From JBDTVS01 sp040007095 (GTDB lineage Bacteria > Acidobacteriota > Vicinamibacteria > Vicinamibacterales > CAVVIG01): 64,000 nucleotides of DNA. Position 1 is the first letter of the stretch. Each line of letters starts with the position of its first letter. Where the stretch lies: NCBI GenBank assembly GCA_040007095.1, contig JBDTVS010000004.1, positions 40,149 through 104,148 on the forward strand, written 5' to 3'. The notes beneath the pieces were generated by a model. It searched no databases, was not told where the DNA came from, and worked only from the letters and a program-made list of their open reading frames with translations. The translations under genes and the position numbers were made by a program. Below are positions 49,567 through 58,466 of this stretch, in pieces.

Positions 49567-49938
49567 GTGAAACGAAACACCGAACTCTGGATCGTGCAGG
49601 GCCTGCTGGCCGCGATGTTTCTGCTGGCCGGCGTCTCAAAGCTGGTGATGTCGGCGGCCCAGATGACAGCGCCGGGACCGATTCAACTGCCGGTTGCCTT
49701 CATCCGGTTCATCGGCGTGTGCGAAGCCCTGGGATCGCTTGCCATGATCCTCCCAGGGCTTACTCGCATTCTCCCCGGCCTGACGCCGCTCGGCGCCGGC
49801 GGTCTCGTCATCATCATGATCGGCGCCACGGTCATCAACATCGTCAACGGCCCAGCCGCCGCCGCGGTGCTTACGGCGGTGCTCGGCCTGATGGCCGCAT
49901 ATGTCGTCTGGGGACGATGGTGGTCAGCCAGAACGTAA
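49567..49938 (+). CDS. DoxX-family membrane protein
   Basis: A 123-residue integral membrane protein with four predicted helices: WIVQGLLAAMFLLAGVSKLV, FIGVCEALGSLAMILPG, LGAGGLVIIMIGATVINIV and AAAAVLTAVLGLMAAYVVWG. The first helix holds the family's LLAAMFLLAGVSKL motif. DoxX-like proteins take part in thiosulfate oxidation or redox homeostasis in some bacteria; the role here is open. It starts with GTG 6 bp after the YciI stop, so both come from one message. Confidence 0.88.
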   Translation: MKRNTELWIVQGLLAAMFLLAGVSKLVMSAAQMTAPGPIQLPVAFIRFIGVCEALGSLAMILPGLTRILPGLTPLGAGGLVIIMIGATVINIVNGPAAAAVLTAVLGLMAAYVVWGRWWSART

Positions 49939-49970
49939 ACCGAGAAACGCAAAAAACCAACAGCGGAAGA

Positions 49971-51506
49971 TCAGCGGTGCGTGTCGCCCGCGTTCGCGGC
50001 ACCACTCGACCGTCGCAGGAAGGCGGCCGACGCTTCGCGCAACGGGCTGGTGTTCATGCGCTGCGCCTCGCCTGGGGCGCGAACGCCTTGCGCCACGTCG
50101 AGCGGGGTTCGGCCACGCTTGTCCTTCACATCGAGCGTTGCGCCGTGGTCGAGCAGGAGCCGCAAGACGTCGGGGCCTCGCACCACGGCGTCGTGCAGGG
50201 CCGTGACGCCGTTGGCGTCCACGTCGTTCACGCTGGCGCCCTTCTCGAGGCAGAGACGCACGGCCTCCAGGGTGTCGCTCTCCGGGCCGTAGTCTTTGCC
50301 GCCGAGGATGGTTTCGCCCGTGCGCCATCCCGCGCCAGCCGCCAGCATCAGCACGGTCGTGCCATCTTTCAACTTTCTCGAGATGTCCGCGCCGCCGTCG
50401 AGCAGCACGCGCATGGCCGCGACGTCGGCCAGCCGCGCCGCCCGCATCAGCGGCGTCGCGCCCTGTCCCAACGCCCCGTCGCCGGGTCCCCGCCGGCGTC
50501 CCCACCTCAAGGTCGGGCCCTTGAGTGGCGCGTCGGGCGTCGCTCCCTTGGCGAGCAATAGCTTCATCAGATCGAGCGTGCTTGTACGGTTCGCCGACTT
50601 TCGCAGCGGCCTTCGCTCGGGGTACATCTCCACCGTGTGGAGCTCGACGGCGGCGTAGAGCGGTGTCATGCCGGTGACGTCGGTCACGTTGGGATCGGCG
50701 CCACGCTCCAGCAGCAACGCCGCGACGTCGTGATGGACGTTCACGACCGCCAACGCCAGCGCGGGGGTGCCGTCGGGATCCTGAAGATTCAGATTGGCAC
50801 CGGCGTCGGCCAGCGCTCGCACCGCATCGATGGCGCCCTGCCGCGCGGCGAACATCAGGGCGGTGAAACCGCCCTGCGGCGGCGGCAGCGTCGCGTGCGT
50901 GGCCAGGTTGTACTTGACGTCGGGGAAGTTCAGGATGCGCGACTGTTGATCGAGGTGGGCACCGGCCTTCACGAGTGCTGTCACCACCGCGCCGTGATTC
51001 TCGGCCGCCGCCCACATCAGCGCAGTTTCACCGCGCCATTTCTCGACCGCGTTCACATCCGCGCCTGCCTTCAACAGGCGTTCGACCGCCGGCAATTTAC
51101 CCGTGCGGGTCGCCGTCATCAGGACGGTTTCGCCCTCTACCGAAGCCTCGTTCGCATTGGCGCCGGCTTCGAGCAAAAGGCCCAGGAGGGCTGCGCTGCC
51201 GTTGGTGGCCGCCAGCACCATCGGCGTCACGCCGAGGCGATTCGCGGCGGAAGCCTTCGCGCCGGCCTGAATCAGCATCCGCGCCATCGCCGCATCGTCG
51301 GCCTGCACGGCCCAGTGCAGCGCGGTGGTGCCGTCACCCTCGGGCGCATTGACGTCGACGCGTGCACGCAGCAACGCGTGAACGGCGGCGGCATCCCCGT
51401 GCTTCACCGCGTCGACCAGCCGGGATCCGTCGCTCGGCCCACCCAATAAATTCGCCGGCAAGATCGAGCCAGCCAGGAGGGCGCAGAGAAAAAGGGCGGC
51501 CCTCAT
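49971..51506 (-). CDS. Secreted ankyrin-repeat protein, cassette 2
   Basis: A 511-residue protein with a signal peptide (MRAALFLCALLAGSILPANL) followed by about ten ankyrin repeats (GDGTTALHWAVQADDAAMAR, TPMVLAATNGSAALLGLLLE, TALMWAAAENHGAVVTALVK, TALHDAVVRGPDVLRLLLD). The ATG overlaps the DUF1552 stop as ATGA, so ankyrin, DUF1552 and DUF1592 form one translationally linked unit. This is the clearest sign that the ankyrin protein belongs functionally to the DUF1592/DUF1552 pair. It is probably periplasmic. A much longer open frame upstream to 52235 runs antisense-free but out of frame through the DUF1552 gene and is not the real start. Confidence 0.92.
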   Translation of the reverse strand: MRAALFLCALLAGSILPANLLGGPSDGSRLVDAVKHGDAAAVHALLRARVDVNAPEGDGTTALHWAVQADDAAMARMLIQAGAKASAANRLGVTPMVLAATNGSAALLGLLLEAGANANEASVEGETVLMTATRTGKLPAVERLLKAGADVNAVEKWRGETALMWAAAENHGAVVTALVKAGAHLDQQSRILNFPDVKYNLATHATLPPPQGGFTALMFAARQGAIDAVRALADAGANLNLQDPDGTPALALAVVNVHHDVAALLLERGADPNVTDVTGMTPLYAAVELHTVEMYPERRPLRKSANRTSTLDLMKLLLAKGATPDAPLKGPTLRWGRRRGPGDGALGQGATPLMRAARLADVAAMRVLLDGGADISRKLKDGTTVLMLAAGAGWRTGETILGGKDYGPESDTLEAVRLCLEKGASVNDVDANGVTALHDAVVRGPDVLRLLLDHGATLDVKDKRGRTPLDVAQGVRAPGEAQRMNTSPLREASAAFLRRSSGAANAGDTHR

Positions 51507-52822
51507 AACTCCACGGTCCCGGTGCTGACGCCGAAGCTGGGCAGCTCGACGCCAAGCCTGGCGGCCACACCCACGAGCAGATTCGGCAGCGGCGTCTTCT
51601 CTGGCAGCACGACGTGCCGCCCGCCTGGCACGCGGCGCCCACCGACGACCGCCATCGGCAGCGGCGACGCTGCGTGGACATTGCCGTCGCCCATGCCGCT
51701 GCCGTACACGATCGTGGAGTGGTCCAGGAGCGATCCGTCGCCGTCCGGCGTGGTTTGCAAGCGATGCAGGAACCTGGCGAAGAGCTGCAGGTGATAGGTG
51801 TTGACGCGGGTGTGCGCGGCGACGAGCGCGGCGCGTCCCTGCGTGTGGGAAACAGTGTGGTGTGGCTCGGTGACGTCGATATTCGGGTACGTCCGCACGC
51901 TGAACTCGCGGCACAGCATGAAGGTGAACACGCGCGTCTGGTCGGTCTCGTAAGCGAGCGCCAACAGGTCGAAGAGCAGTTGCGCGTGATCCTCGAATGA
52001 TTCCGGCACCCCGACCGGCGCCACTGGCACCACAGCGATCTCGGTGCGGGCACGACGCTCGGCCTGCTGGATGCGCCGCTCGGCGCCGCGCACGTGCTCG
52101 AGGTACTCGTCGAGGCGCGCTCGATCCGATGGCCCAACCGCGCGTGCCAGATCCGACAGGTCCGCGGTGACGACGTCGAGCACGCTCCTGTCGGTCCGCA
52201 GGCGAGCCTGCCGCTGGCCCTTGGTGCTCTCCCACCCGAACATCCGCTCGAAGACGACGCGCGGATTGATGTCCATCGGCAGCGGCTTGGTGGGCGTCTG
52301 CCAGCTGAGCGTGTTCATGTACGCGCAGCTGTAGCCGGCCATGCAGCCGCCGAGGAGCGCGCCGAAATCCTCGGTGGCGACTTCGAGCGACGGGAACACC
52401 GTATCGCGCCCGATCTCGTCCGCCACCACCTGATCGATGCTCCTGGCGGCCAGAAAATCGCTACCTTCCGTGCGCTTCGGAGGGACGCCCGTCAGCCACG
52501 AGCCGGTGCAGGCGTGGTCCTGCAAGAGTGCTCCCTCGGGCCTGGCGAGGTTGCTGACGATGGTCAGCGAATCGCGGAACGGTTCGAGCGGCTTCAAGAT
52601 GGCCGGCAGCTCGAAGCCGGAAGCGCTCGACGCCGGGGTCCACTGGTTCAGGATCACGCCGTGTGGCACGTAGACGAAGCCCAGCCGCTTGGTCGGCGCC
52701 GCAGCCGCCTGCGCGGTGCCCGTCATGGCCGGCACCATCGATTCGAGGAGCGGAAGGCCCATCGTCGCGCCCATGCCGCGCAGGAACGTTCGGCGGGGCA
52801 GCGCGCGCTTGGTGACGAACAT
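51503..52822 (-). CDS. Tat-exported DUF1552 protein, cassette 2
   Basis: A 439-residue paralogue of the protein at 21648. The twin-arginine signal ALPRRTFLRGMGATMGLPLL is nearly the same as in cassette 1. The body has FVYVPHGVILNQWTP, CTGSWLTGVPPKRTEGSDFL, CMAGYSCAYMNTLSWQTPTK and DGSLLDHSTIVYGSGMGDGN. Export in folded form suggests a bound cofactor. It starts 19 bp after the DUF1592 stop and its own stop overlaps the ankyrin start by 4 bp. Confidence 0.92.
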   Translation of the reverse strand: MFVTKRALPRRTFLRGMGATMGLPLLESMVPAMTGTAQAAAAPTKRLGFVYVPHGVILNQWTPASSASGFELPAILKPLEPFRDSLTIVSNLARPEGALLQDHACTGSWLTGVPPKRTEGSDFLAARSIDQVVADEIGRDTVFPSLEVATEDFGALLGGCMAGYSCAYMNTLSWQTPTKPLPMDINPRVVFERMFGWESTKGQRQARLRTDRSVLDVVTADLSDLARAVGPSDRARLDEYLEHVRGAERRIQQAERRARTEIAVVPVAPVGVPESFEDHAQLLFDLLALAYETDQTRVFTFMLCREFSVRTYPNIDVTEPHHTVSHTQGRAALVAAHTRVNTYHLQLFARFLHRLQTTPDGDGSLLDHSTIVYGSGMGDGNVHAASPLPMAVVGGRRVPGGRHVVLPEKTPLPNLLVGVAARLGVELPSFGVSTGTVEL

Positions 52823-52841
52823 CAGTCTCTCTCTTTCGCCG

Positions 52842-55226
52842 CTATTGAACGACGGCGGCTCTCGCCAGAAACGACGGGCTCGTCACGACCCCGAGCACGA
52901 TCGACGACCACCGATATTGCTCCTGGGCGGCCCGGCGAACGATCCGGCGGACGTCGGGCATGTCCGAGTACTCCACACCGCGTCCCAGCGCGTAGGTCAG
53001 CAGCTTCTCCGTGAGATTGCCCACGACGACGTCACGGCGCTTGAGCAGCGCCTCCCGCAGCGAGACGGGTCCATCGACGTGGCTGCCATCGGCCAACTGG
53101 CCCGTGGCGTCGATCGGAGACGAGGCGTCCAACGTCCGCCATGCGCCGACCGCGTCGAAGTTCTCGAGCGCGAGACCGATCGGGTCCATGATCCTGTGGC
53201 AGCCGGCGCATGCCGGGTTCCGGCGGTGCTGCTCCATCCGGTCGCGCATCGTGCGCGGCGCCACGCCTTCACCCTCGTCGAGCGGCGGCACGTTGGGCGG
53301 CGGCGGTGGCGGAGGCGTTCCGAGCAGGTTCTCGAGAATCCACTTGCCGCGAACGACGGGAGATGTTCGATTCGCGTGCGATGTCACAGTCAGGATGCTG
53401 CCGTGCCCCAGGAGTCCGCGGCGTTCGGGATCGGAAAGCGCCACGCGCCGGAAGTTGCTGCCGTACACGCCGGGGATGCCGTAGTGCTTCGCGAGCCGCT
53501 CGTCCACAAAGGTGTAGTCGGCGGTGAGCAATTCGAGCGCGCTGCGGTCCTCGTGGACGATACTGGCCACGAACATCTCGGTCTCGCGCTGGAACGACTG
53601 CCGGAGGTTGTCGTCGAAGTCCGGGAACTCCTCCTTGTCGGGAGCCGAGCTGCGCAGGTTGCGGAGCTGCAACCACTGGCCGGCGAAGTTGCTGACGAGC
53701 GCCTCCGCCCGAGGATCGTTCAGCATCCGGCGCACCTGCCGCTCCAACATGGCGCTGGTGTGCAGTTGGTGCTTCTCCGCCAGGCCGAGCAGTTCCTCGT
53801 CCGGGAGGCTGCTCCACAGGAAGAAGGAGAGCCGCGACGCCAGGTCGTAGTCGTCCATCACCGACTGCGGCGATCTTCCCTCGGTGCGAAACACGAACTT
53901 GGGATTGGCCAGAATGGCCCGCAGCCCGAACTCGATGCCGGTATCGAACGATCCCTCCTGCCGCCCGGTGCGATAGAGCGTGAGGAGCCGGTCGAGTTCG
54001 GCGCTTGTGACCGGTCGCCGGTATCCGCGGTAGGCCAGCGCGGAGAGAATCGTCCGCGCGCAGCGCGATTCGTCGGCCGGGCCACGAGGACGACAGGAGA
54101 AGATTCGCTGACGGCTCGGCGTGTCGCCGGGTCCCGTCGCGTCGAAGGGGCCGGTGATGGTGAGGCTGGCGACGTGAGGCAGTCCCGAGTGATCGCCGGC
54201 GTCGAGCGTCGTGCGCAGGAACGGCTGCAGCTTCGAGCCGCCCTGCGCCGCGGTGCGTGAAAGGAACGAGGCGCCGACCACGTGCGGTCCCGCCGCGACG
54301 GTCATGCGGGTGGTCAGCCGCGTGTCGAGCCCCGCGATGATGTCGGCCGTGTTGGCGGCGCCCCGAGCGTTGTCCTCGTTGCCGCCGACCGTCGCCTGGA
54401 ACACGCGACGCCCGTCGATGGAGAACTCGATGTCGTGCGGTTCGAGAAGACCGCGGACGGCGCCGAGATTCGTCTGGAGCAGACCCGCCTTGAGCACGTA
54501 CTGACCGTCGAGAGGGAAGGTGTGGCGCGCCACGACCCCCCCGCGCGTGCCGAGCGGCAGCCCCTCCAGGTGCGCGGTCTGCGATGCGTCGCCGCGCACG
54601 ATGTACGTCTGAGCGCTCGGGCCGAGGAGTGCCGCGTCGCCCACAGCGAGAGCGGCGATCTTCGCCGCGGCCGAGAGATACCGCTCGAGGAGCGCGGGGG
54701 AAACGCCAAGGGCGCCGGCGTTGTTGTCGAAGCCTCCGCTGATGTCGTCGGGCGGCAGCAGCGTCGCGGCGTCTACCTCGAGCCCGAGCAGGTCGCGCAC
54801 GGCACGGGCGTACTCCATGCGGTTCAGGCGGCGCAACCCGGGTGTGCCGGCGTGCCGCGCCGGCGCCGCGTCGAGCGCGCGCTCGAGCGACGAGGCCAGC
54901 GCGTCGTAGGTCGCCTCGTCTGGTCTCGGCATACCCGCGGGCGGCATGGCGCCGGTGCGCAGCTTGCGCACCACCTTCTCCCAGATCTCGGCGTTCTCCC
55001 GAATCGCGGCCGGCGCGTTCTCGATGTCGAGGCTCGCAAGGTCGAGGCCTGCCGTTCTGGTGCGCGAATTGTGACAACCAACGCAGTACGTCTCGAGGAC
55101 GGATCTATTGGCGGGTGCGGCCAGGGCGGCGCGCGGCGCCGGGGTAAAGGGTCGACCAGTGGCCGCACGGGGCTTCGGCGCGAGCATCAGGGCGAAAGCG
55201 GCGACGACAGCGATCGCGTATCTCAC
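52842..55226 (-). CDS. Secreted DUF1592/DUF1588 haem protein, cassette 2
   Basis: A 794-residue protein of the same architecture as that at 19114. Starting at GTG 55226 gives the signal peptide RYAIAVVAAFALMLAPKPRA. The first haem motif is CVGCH at 48-52 (ETYCVGCHNSRTRTAG), the second CAGCH lies in DUF1588 (NPACAGCHRIMDPIGLALEN). Other landmarks are LNRMEYARAVRDLLGLE (DUF1587), ARTILSALAYRGYRRPV (DUF1595), SRLSFFLWSSLPDEELLGL (DUF1592), NRTSPVVRGKWILENLLG (DUF1588) and LTEKLLTYALGRGVEY (DUF1585). An in-frame ATG at 55388 is too far upstream of the signal. Unlike cassette 1, no sigma-54 promoter or TCAACA palindrome was found upstream, so regulation probably differs. Confidence 0.9.
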   Translation of the reverse strand: MRYAIAVVAAFALMLAPKPRAATGRPFTPAPRAALAAPANRSVLETYCVGCHNSRTRTAGLDLASLDIENAPAAIRENAEIWEKVVRKLRTGAMPPAGMPRPDEATYDALASSLERALDAAPARHAGTPGLRRLNRMEYARAVRDLLGLEVDAATLLPPDDISGGFDNNAGALGVSPALLERYLSAAAKIAALAVGDAALLGPSAQTYIVRGDASQTAHLEGLPLGTRGGVVARHTFPLDGQYVLKAGLLQTNLGAVRGLLEPHDIEFSIDGRRVFQATVGGNEDNARGAANTADIIAGLDTRLTTRMTVAAGPHVVGASFLSRTAAQGGSKLQPFLRTTLDAGDHSGLPHVASLTITGPFDATGPGDTPSRQRIFSCRPRGPADESRCARTILSALAYRGYRRPVTSAELDRLLTLYRTGRQEGSFDTGIEFGLRAILANPKFVFRTEGRSPQSVMDDYDLASRLSFFLWSSLPDEELLGLAEKHQLHTSAMLERQVRRMLNDPRAEALVSNFAGQWLQLRNLRSSAPDKEEFPDFDDNLRQSFQRETEMFVASIVHEDRSALELLTADYTFVDERLAKHYGIPGVYGSNFRRVALSDPERRGLLGHGSILTVTSHANRTSPVVRGKWILENLLGTPPPPPPPNVPPLDEGEGVAPRTMRDRMEQHRRNPACAGCHRIMDPIGLALENFDAVGAWRTLDASSPIDATGQLADGSHVDGPVSLREALLKRRDVVVGNLTEKLLTYALGRGVEYSDMPDVRRIVRRAAQEQYRWSSIVLGVVTSPSFLARAAVVQ

Positions 55227-55456
55227 GAATGCCGACTCGCGCGCATTATAGCCGCAGCTTGTGTCCCGCAACCGTGATACGACGTGATGACATAGACTTT
55301 CTGGGCGGCCCCAAGCGACAGGCGCCTTCAAGTCGTTGTCTGAGGCCCTCGTCGCACAGACGGCAAAATCTGGTTCGAGCCGTCGCAATCGTCGCGGTGG
55401 GTTGGAAGAGTCAGAAGAGTCAAGTGTGGGCGAGTCTGCCCTTGCGGAGGATCGAG
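55227..55456. other. Divergent intergenic region upstream of cassette 2
   Basis: About 230 bp between the cassette-2 DUF1592 gene and the DUF1059 gene. Specifically searched for GG-N10-GC promoter patterns and TCAACA-N4-TGTTGA palindromes like those of cassette 1; none was found. Confidence 0.5.
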
Positions 55457-55663
55457 ATGGCGAAGGTGTATTTCATCAGTTGCCGTGACGCCGGCGTTGA
55501 TTGCGACTTTCAGGCCCAGGGCTCAAGCCTGGAAGAAGTGATGCAACTCTGTGCTGAGCACGGGATCCAGGAACACAACATGAAGGCGTTTGGCCCTGAG
55601 CTGTATACGAAGATGCGACGTTGCGTAAAGACTCTGGAGGAGGGGACCGCCGAAGCGCCCTGA
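55457..55663 (+). CDS. DUF1059-family small protein
   Basis: A 68-residue protein: MAKVYFISCRDAGVDCDFQA, then SLEEVMQLCAEHGIQEHNMK. This matches DUF1059, a small cytoplasmic domain with a conserved Cys-x-Cys-D-F segment and a following helix; here the cysteines are Cys9 and Cys16. Function is unknown. GGAGG lies 6 bp before the ATG; the open frame further upstream has no domain. It precedes the XRE/zinc-ribbon membrane gene by 83 bp. Confidence 0.88.
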   Translation: MAKVYFISCRDAGVDCDFQAQGSSLEEVMQLCAEHGIQEHNMKAFGPELYTKMRRCVKTLEEGTAEAP

Positions 55664-55746
55664 GGAAGCCTGGTGCTCCGCGGCGGTGTCCGGCGGCGGC
55701 TCGAATCGCGTTGCGTCGTTTGCTGATTCGATAAGGGGATGCTGAA

Positions 55747-57018
55747 ATGCCTGAACAGAGCAGCCTTGGTCGAGAGCTTCGTAAGCTGCGCGTGGCATCA
55801 GGAATGACCCTTGCCGAGTTGTCCACAGGTACTGGAGTAAGAGAGACGTATCTCACCGCCATCGAGGACGATCGTGTGGAACCGTCCGCCGTCGCCCTTC
55901 AACGCCTTCTCGGTCGGCTCGATCCTTCCGGCGCGAGCCATGCACGCGTCGCTCGTCTTCTCACCGCACCCGAGTTCGACGCGATTGCCGATTGCGTGTC
56001 GCCCGCCCATACGCCTGGCACGCCCGTGCCAGGCGACGACCGCCGAGCAAACCAGCCACAGACGGGGGATCTGGACGAGGTCGCGGTCGCAGCGGAACGC
56101 GTGTGGCGCGACAAGACCGACGTGCAGCTTGCCGCCGCGGCCGGGCGCTTCGACGAATATACCGACGAGGGCAGGCGTGCGATAGCAAAAGAGTTGGACC
56201 GGCGAGGACTCGCCCGACCAGACAACGGCGCCAGCGAACCGCTCCGGGAGTCAACAGTCGAAGAAGACGAGTTGCAATTCGACCGCGTCATCACCGAGTC
56301 GGCGTCTTCCACCTCTCCAGACAAGCTCGCGGTCATCTGCACGGTCTGTCAGGCACAGGTCGACACGGACTACTACGACATCAACGGGAGGACCTGCTGC
56401 GGTCGGTGCCGTGCTGCTGTTCAGGCCGCGGCTGAGACACCGCGAGGAATTATTCCTCTCATCGGTGCCGGCGTGTTTGGTCTTGGAGCTGGGGTCATTG
56501 GTGCCGCGCTCTACTACGCCGTCATCGCAATCACCCAGCTCGAGATCGGAATCGTCGCCATTCTTATCGGCTACATGGTTGGATACTCGGTTCGTCGAGG
56601 CGCTCGAGGACGCGGTGGACTTCGCTTTCAGATCCTCGCCGTTGCACTGACGTACACATCCGTCGCGCTCGCCTACGCGCCGCTCGCGTTCAAGGAGGCT
56701 GTCGAAGCCAATCGTAATGGCAGGAAGGCCCGGGTGGAGGGGCGGACCAACAGCGACGCCGCCGCACCTGCGCCCGGTGGTGGTCGCGTGGCGACATCGT
56801 CGAGTCGAGGCGGCCTCCTGGTGGGGCTCGTCATCCTTTTGGGCTTGATCGCGGCTCTTCCGGTGCTGGTAATCGTCGGATCGTTTCCGTCCGGGCTCAT
56901 CAGCGCCTTCATCATCTTCATCGGCATGAGGCAGGCCTGGCGGATGACCGGCGTTCCCCGGCTGGTGGTCCTCGGACCCTACCGCGTGGGCGCTGCCCCG
57001 GCCTCCACACCGGCTTGA
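55747..57018 (+). CDS. Membrane-bound XRE-type DNA-binding protein with zinc ribbon
   Basis: A 423-residue protein of unusual design. Residues 5-60 are an XRE/RodZ-like helix-turn-helix (LGRELRKLRVASGMTLAELS, GVRETYLTAIEDDRVEPS). Residues about 110-156 form a helical module (DEYTDEGRRAIAKELDRRGL) seen beside zinc ribbons in other Acidobacteria. A zinc ribbon uses Cys198/Cys201 and Cys218/Cys221. Transmembrane helices follow at about 236-258, 260-282, 300-320 and 362-390. The stop overlaps the site-2 protease start as TTGA. The pair looks made for membrane-tethered regulation released by proteolysis. Confidence 0.8.
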   Translation: MPEQSSLGRELRKLRVASGMTLAELSTGTGVRETYLTAIEDDRVEPSAVALQRLLGRLDPSGASHARVARLLTAPEFDAIADCVSPAHTPGTPVPGDDRRANQPQTGDLDEVAVAAERVWRDKTDVQLAAAAGRFDEYTDEGRRAIAKELDRRGLARPDNGASEPLRESTVEEDELQFDRVITESASSTSPDKLAVICTVCQAQVDTDYYDINGRTCCGRCRAAVQAAAETPRGIIPLIGAGVFGLGAGVIGAALYYAVIAITQLEIGIVAILIGYMVGYSVRRGARGRGGLRFQILAVALTYTSVALAYAPLAFKEAVEANRNGRKARVEGRTNSDAAAPAPGGGRVATSSSRGGLLVGLVILLGLIAALPVLVIVGSFPSGLISAFIIFIGMRQAWRMTGVPRLVVLGPYRVGAAPASTPA

Positions 57019-57995
57019 CGGCGACGCATTGCACGCGCTGCGGTACTGAGCTGCCACCGGACGCGCTGGCGTGTCCGGCCTGCGCGTCGCTGGTTCACGC
57101 GGACACGCTCAAACAGCTTGCGATTGAAGCCGATGCCGCGACGCGAGCAGGTGATCTGGCGAACGCACGGAGCCATTGGACCGCGGCGCTGCGCCTGCTG
57201 CCGGTCCCCTCGAGGCAGCACGTCGCGGTTCGCGATCGGATCAGCGATCTGACGCGCCGCCTCGACGCGCAGGGCGGTGGCGCGCTACCGGAGACCGACA
57301 ACGTCCCCTGGTGGCGGCGCAGCGCACCGGGGCTGGCCGCCGGCGCGTTGCTCCTGGCGAGCAAGCTCAAGTTCCTGTTGCTGGGCCTTACGAAAGCGAG
57401 CACGTTCGTGTCGATGTTCGCCTTCTTCGGGCTCTATTGGTCGATCTACGGCTGGCCCCTGGCGCTCGGGCTCGTGCTCTCGATCTACATCCACGAAATG
57501 GGTCACGTCGCCATGCTGCGCCGTCTTGGCATTGAGGCGGGCGCGCCGATGTTCATTCCGGGTGTGGGCGCGTTCGTGATGTTGAAACAGCGGATCGAGG
57601 ATCCGCTGACCGATGCGAAGATCGGCCTGGCGGGTCCGGTGTGGGGCCTTGGCGCCGCACTCGCCGCGTTTGGAATCTACCTCGCCACTGGCGGGCGAAT
57701 CTGGCTCGCGATTGCACAGCTGACGGGGTTCCTCAATCTGTTCAATCTCATCCCCGTCTGGCAGCTGGACGGATCGCGCGGGTTTCACGTGCTGTCGCGT
57801 TGGGAGCGATGGGTATTGGTGGCGGCCATTGCGCTCGCCCTGCTGCTGACCGAGCAGCGCCTGCTGTTGATCGTCGGCGGCGTTGCCGTATGGCGCTCGG
57901 CGCAGCGGGAAACCGGTCCTGGCGACACGCGCGTCCTTGCCACCTTCGTCGTGCTGGTGATCGCGCTCTCATGGCTCGCGCGCAGCGTAGGGTGA
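57015..57995 (+). CDS. Zinc-ribbon M50 site-2 protease
   Basis: A 326-residue intramembrane metalloprotease starting at a TTG that overlaps the upstream stop. Residues 6-23 hold a zinc ribbon (CTRC and CPAC), about 30-85 a helical TPR-like segment, and 100-320 the membrane domain. HEMGH (160-164) gives two zinc ligands and NLIPVWQLDG (near 242-249) the third, so the M50 active site is complete. It should cut transmembrane segments. The coupled upstream protein, with cytoplasmic helix-turn-helix and several transmembrane helices, is the obvious candidate substrate or partner. No PDZ domain is present. Confidence 0.88.
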   Translation: MTATHCTRCGTELPPDALACPACASLVHADTLKQLAIEADAATRAGDLANARSHWTAALRLLPVPSRQHVAVRDRISDLTRRLDAQGGGALPETDNVPWWRRSAPGLAAGALLLASKLKFLLLGLTKASTFVSMFAFFGLYWSIYGWPLALGLVLSIYIHEMGHVAMLRRLGIEAGAPMFIPGVGAFVMLKQRIEDPLTDAKIGLAGPVWGLGAALAAFGIYLATGGRIWLAIAQLTGFLNLFNLIPVWQLDGSRGFHVLSRWERWVLVAAIALALLLTEQRLLLIVGGVAVWRSAQRETGPGDTRVLATFVVLVIALSWLARSVG

Positions 57996-58016
57996 TTGGC
58001 TGTTGCTCCTCGCCCG

Positions 58017-58466
58017 TTAGCGCAGATTGATCCCGTCGGCGATTCTCTCGGCCTCAGCTCGGGTGAAGTCGCCAGTGATCACGGCCGAATCGCCGATCGG
58101 AGACCGGACGACTGGCACCATCACCACACGGCCATCGATCAGAATTGCCACCGGCCGACCCACGTGCATCGCCGTCGCCTGCCTCATGCGGTCCGCCCCG
58201 GACGGCAACAACTGGACCGTGACGTTAAACCGATCCGGGCCATCCTGAGCCACCCAACTCTGCGCGATGTCCTCGTTGCTCACCACGATTTCGGGATGCA
58301 CGTAAATCACACGACCCGCGTCGGGCATTTGTGCAACGACCAAACCCGGAATGGGCTGGTCCTCCGCGAGCCGCACCTCGAACCGAACGGCCGCCAACAC
58401 GGCAGTGGTGCCACGCACCCACAGCCCATAACCGAGCGTTGTCAGGATCACGACGGCCATCGCCAC
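58017..58466 (-). CDS. SecD P1-head-like anchored protein, probably 5'-truncated
   Basis: A 149-residue protein: one N-terminal transmembrane helix (MAVVILTTLGYGLWV) and an external domain like the P1 head of SecDF (FEVRLAEDQPIPGLVVAQMP, VIYVHPEIVVSNEDIAQ, GRPVAILIDGRVVMVPVV, ITGDFTRAEAERIADGI). Free-standing SecD-head proteins occur in Acidobacteria; the role is unknown. The start is GTG 58466 or ATG 58460. Both lie inside the end of a sigma-factor-like fragment in another frame, and the upstream frame ends in a stop without a start codon, so the original N-terminus was probably lost by deletion. Confidence 0.65.
   Translation of the reverse strand: MAMAVVILTTLGYGLWVRGTTAVLAAVRFEVRLAEDQPIPGLVVAQMPDAGRVIYVHPEIVVSNEDIAQSWVAQDGPDRFNVTVQLLPSGADRMRQATAMHVGRPVAILIDGRVVMVPVVRSPIGDSAVITGDFTRAEAERIADGINLR

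Noticed and set aside
51507..52235. Upstream extension of the cassette-2 ankyrin frame
   Set aside because: It overlaps the DUF1552 gene in another frame and has Arg/Ala-rich composition; the ATG at 51506 with signal peptide and ATGA overlap is the real start.
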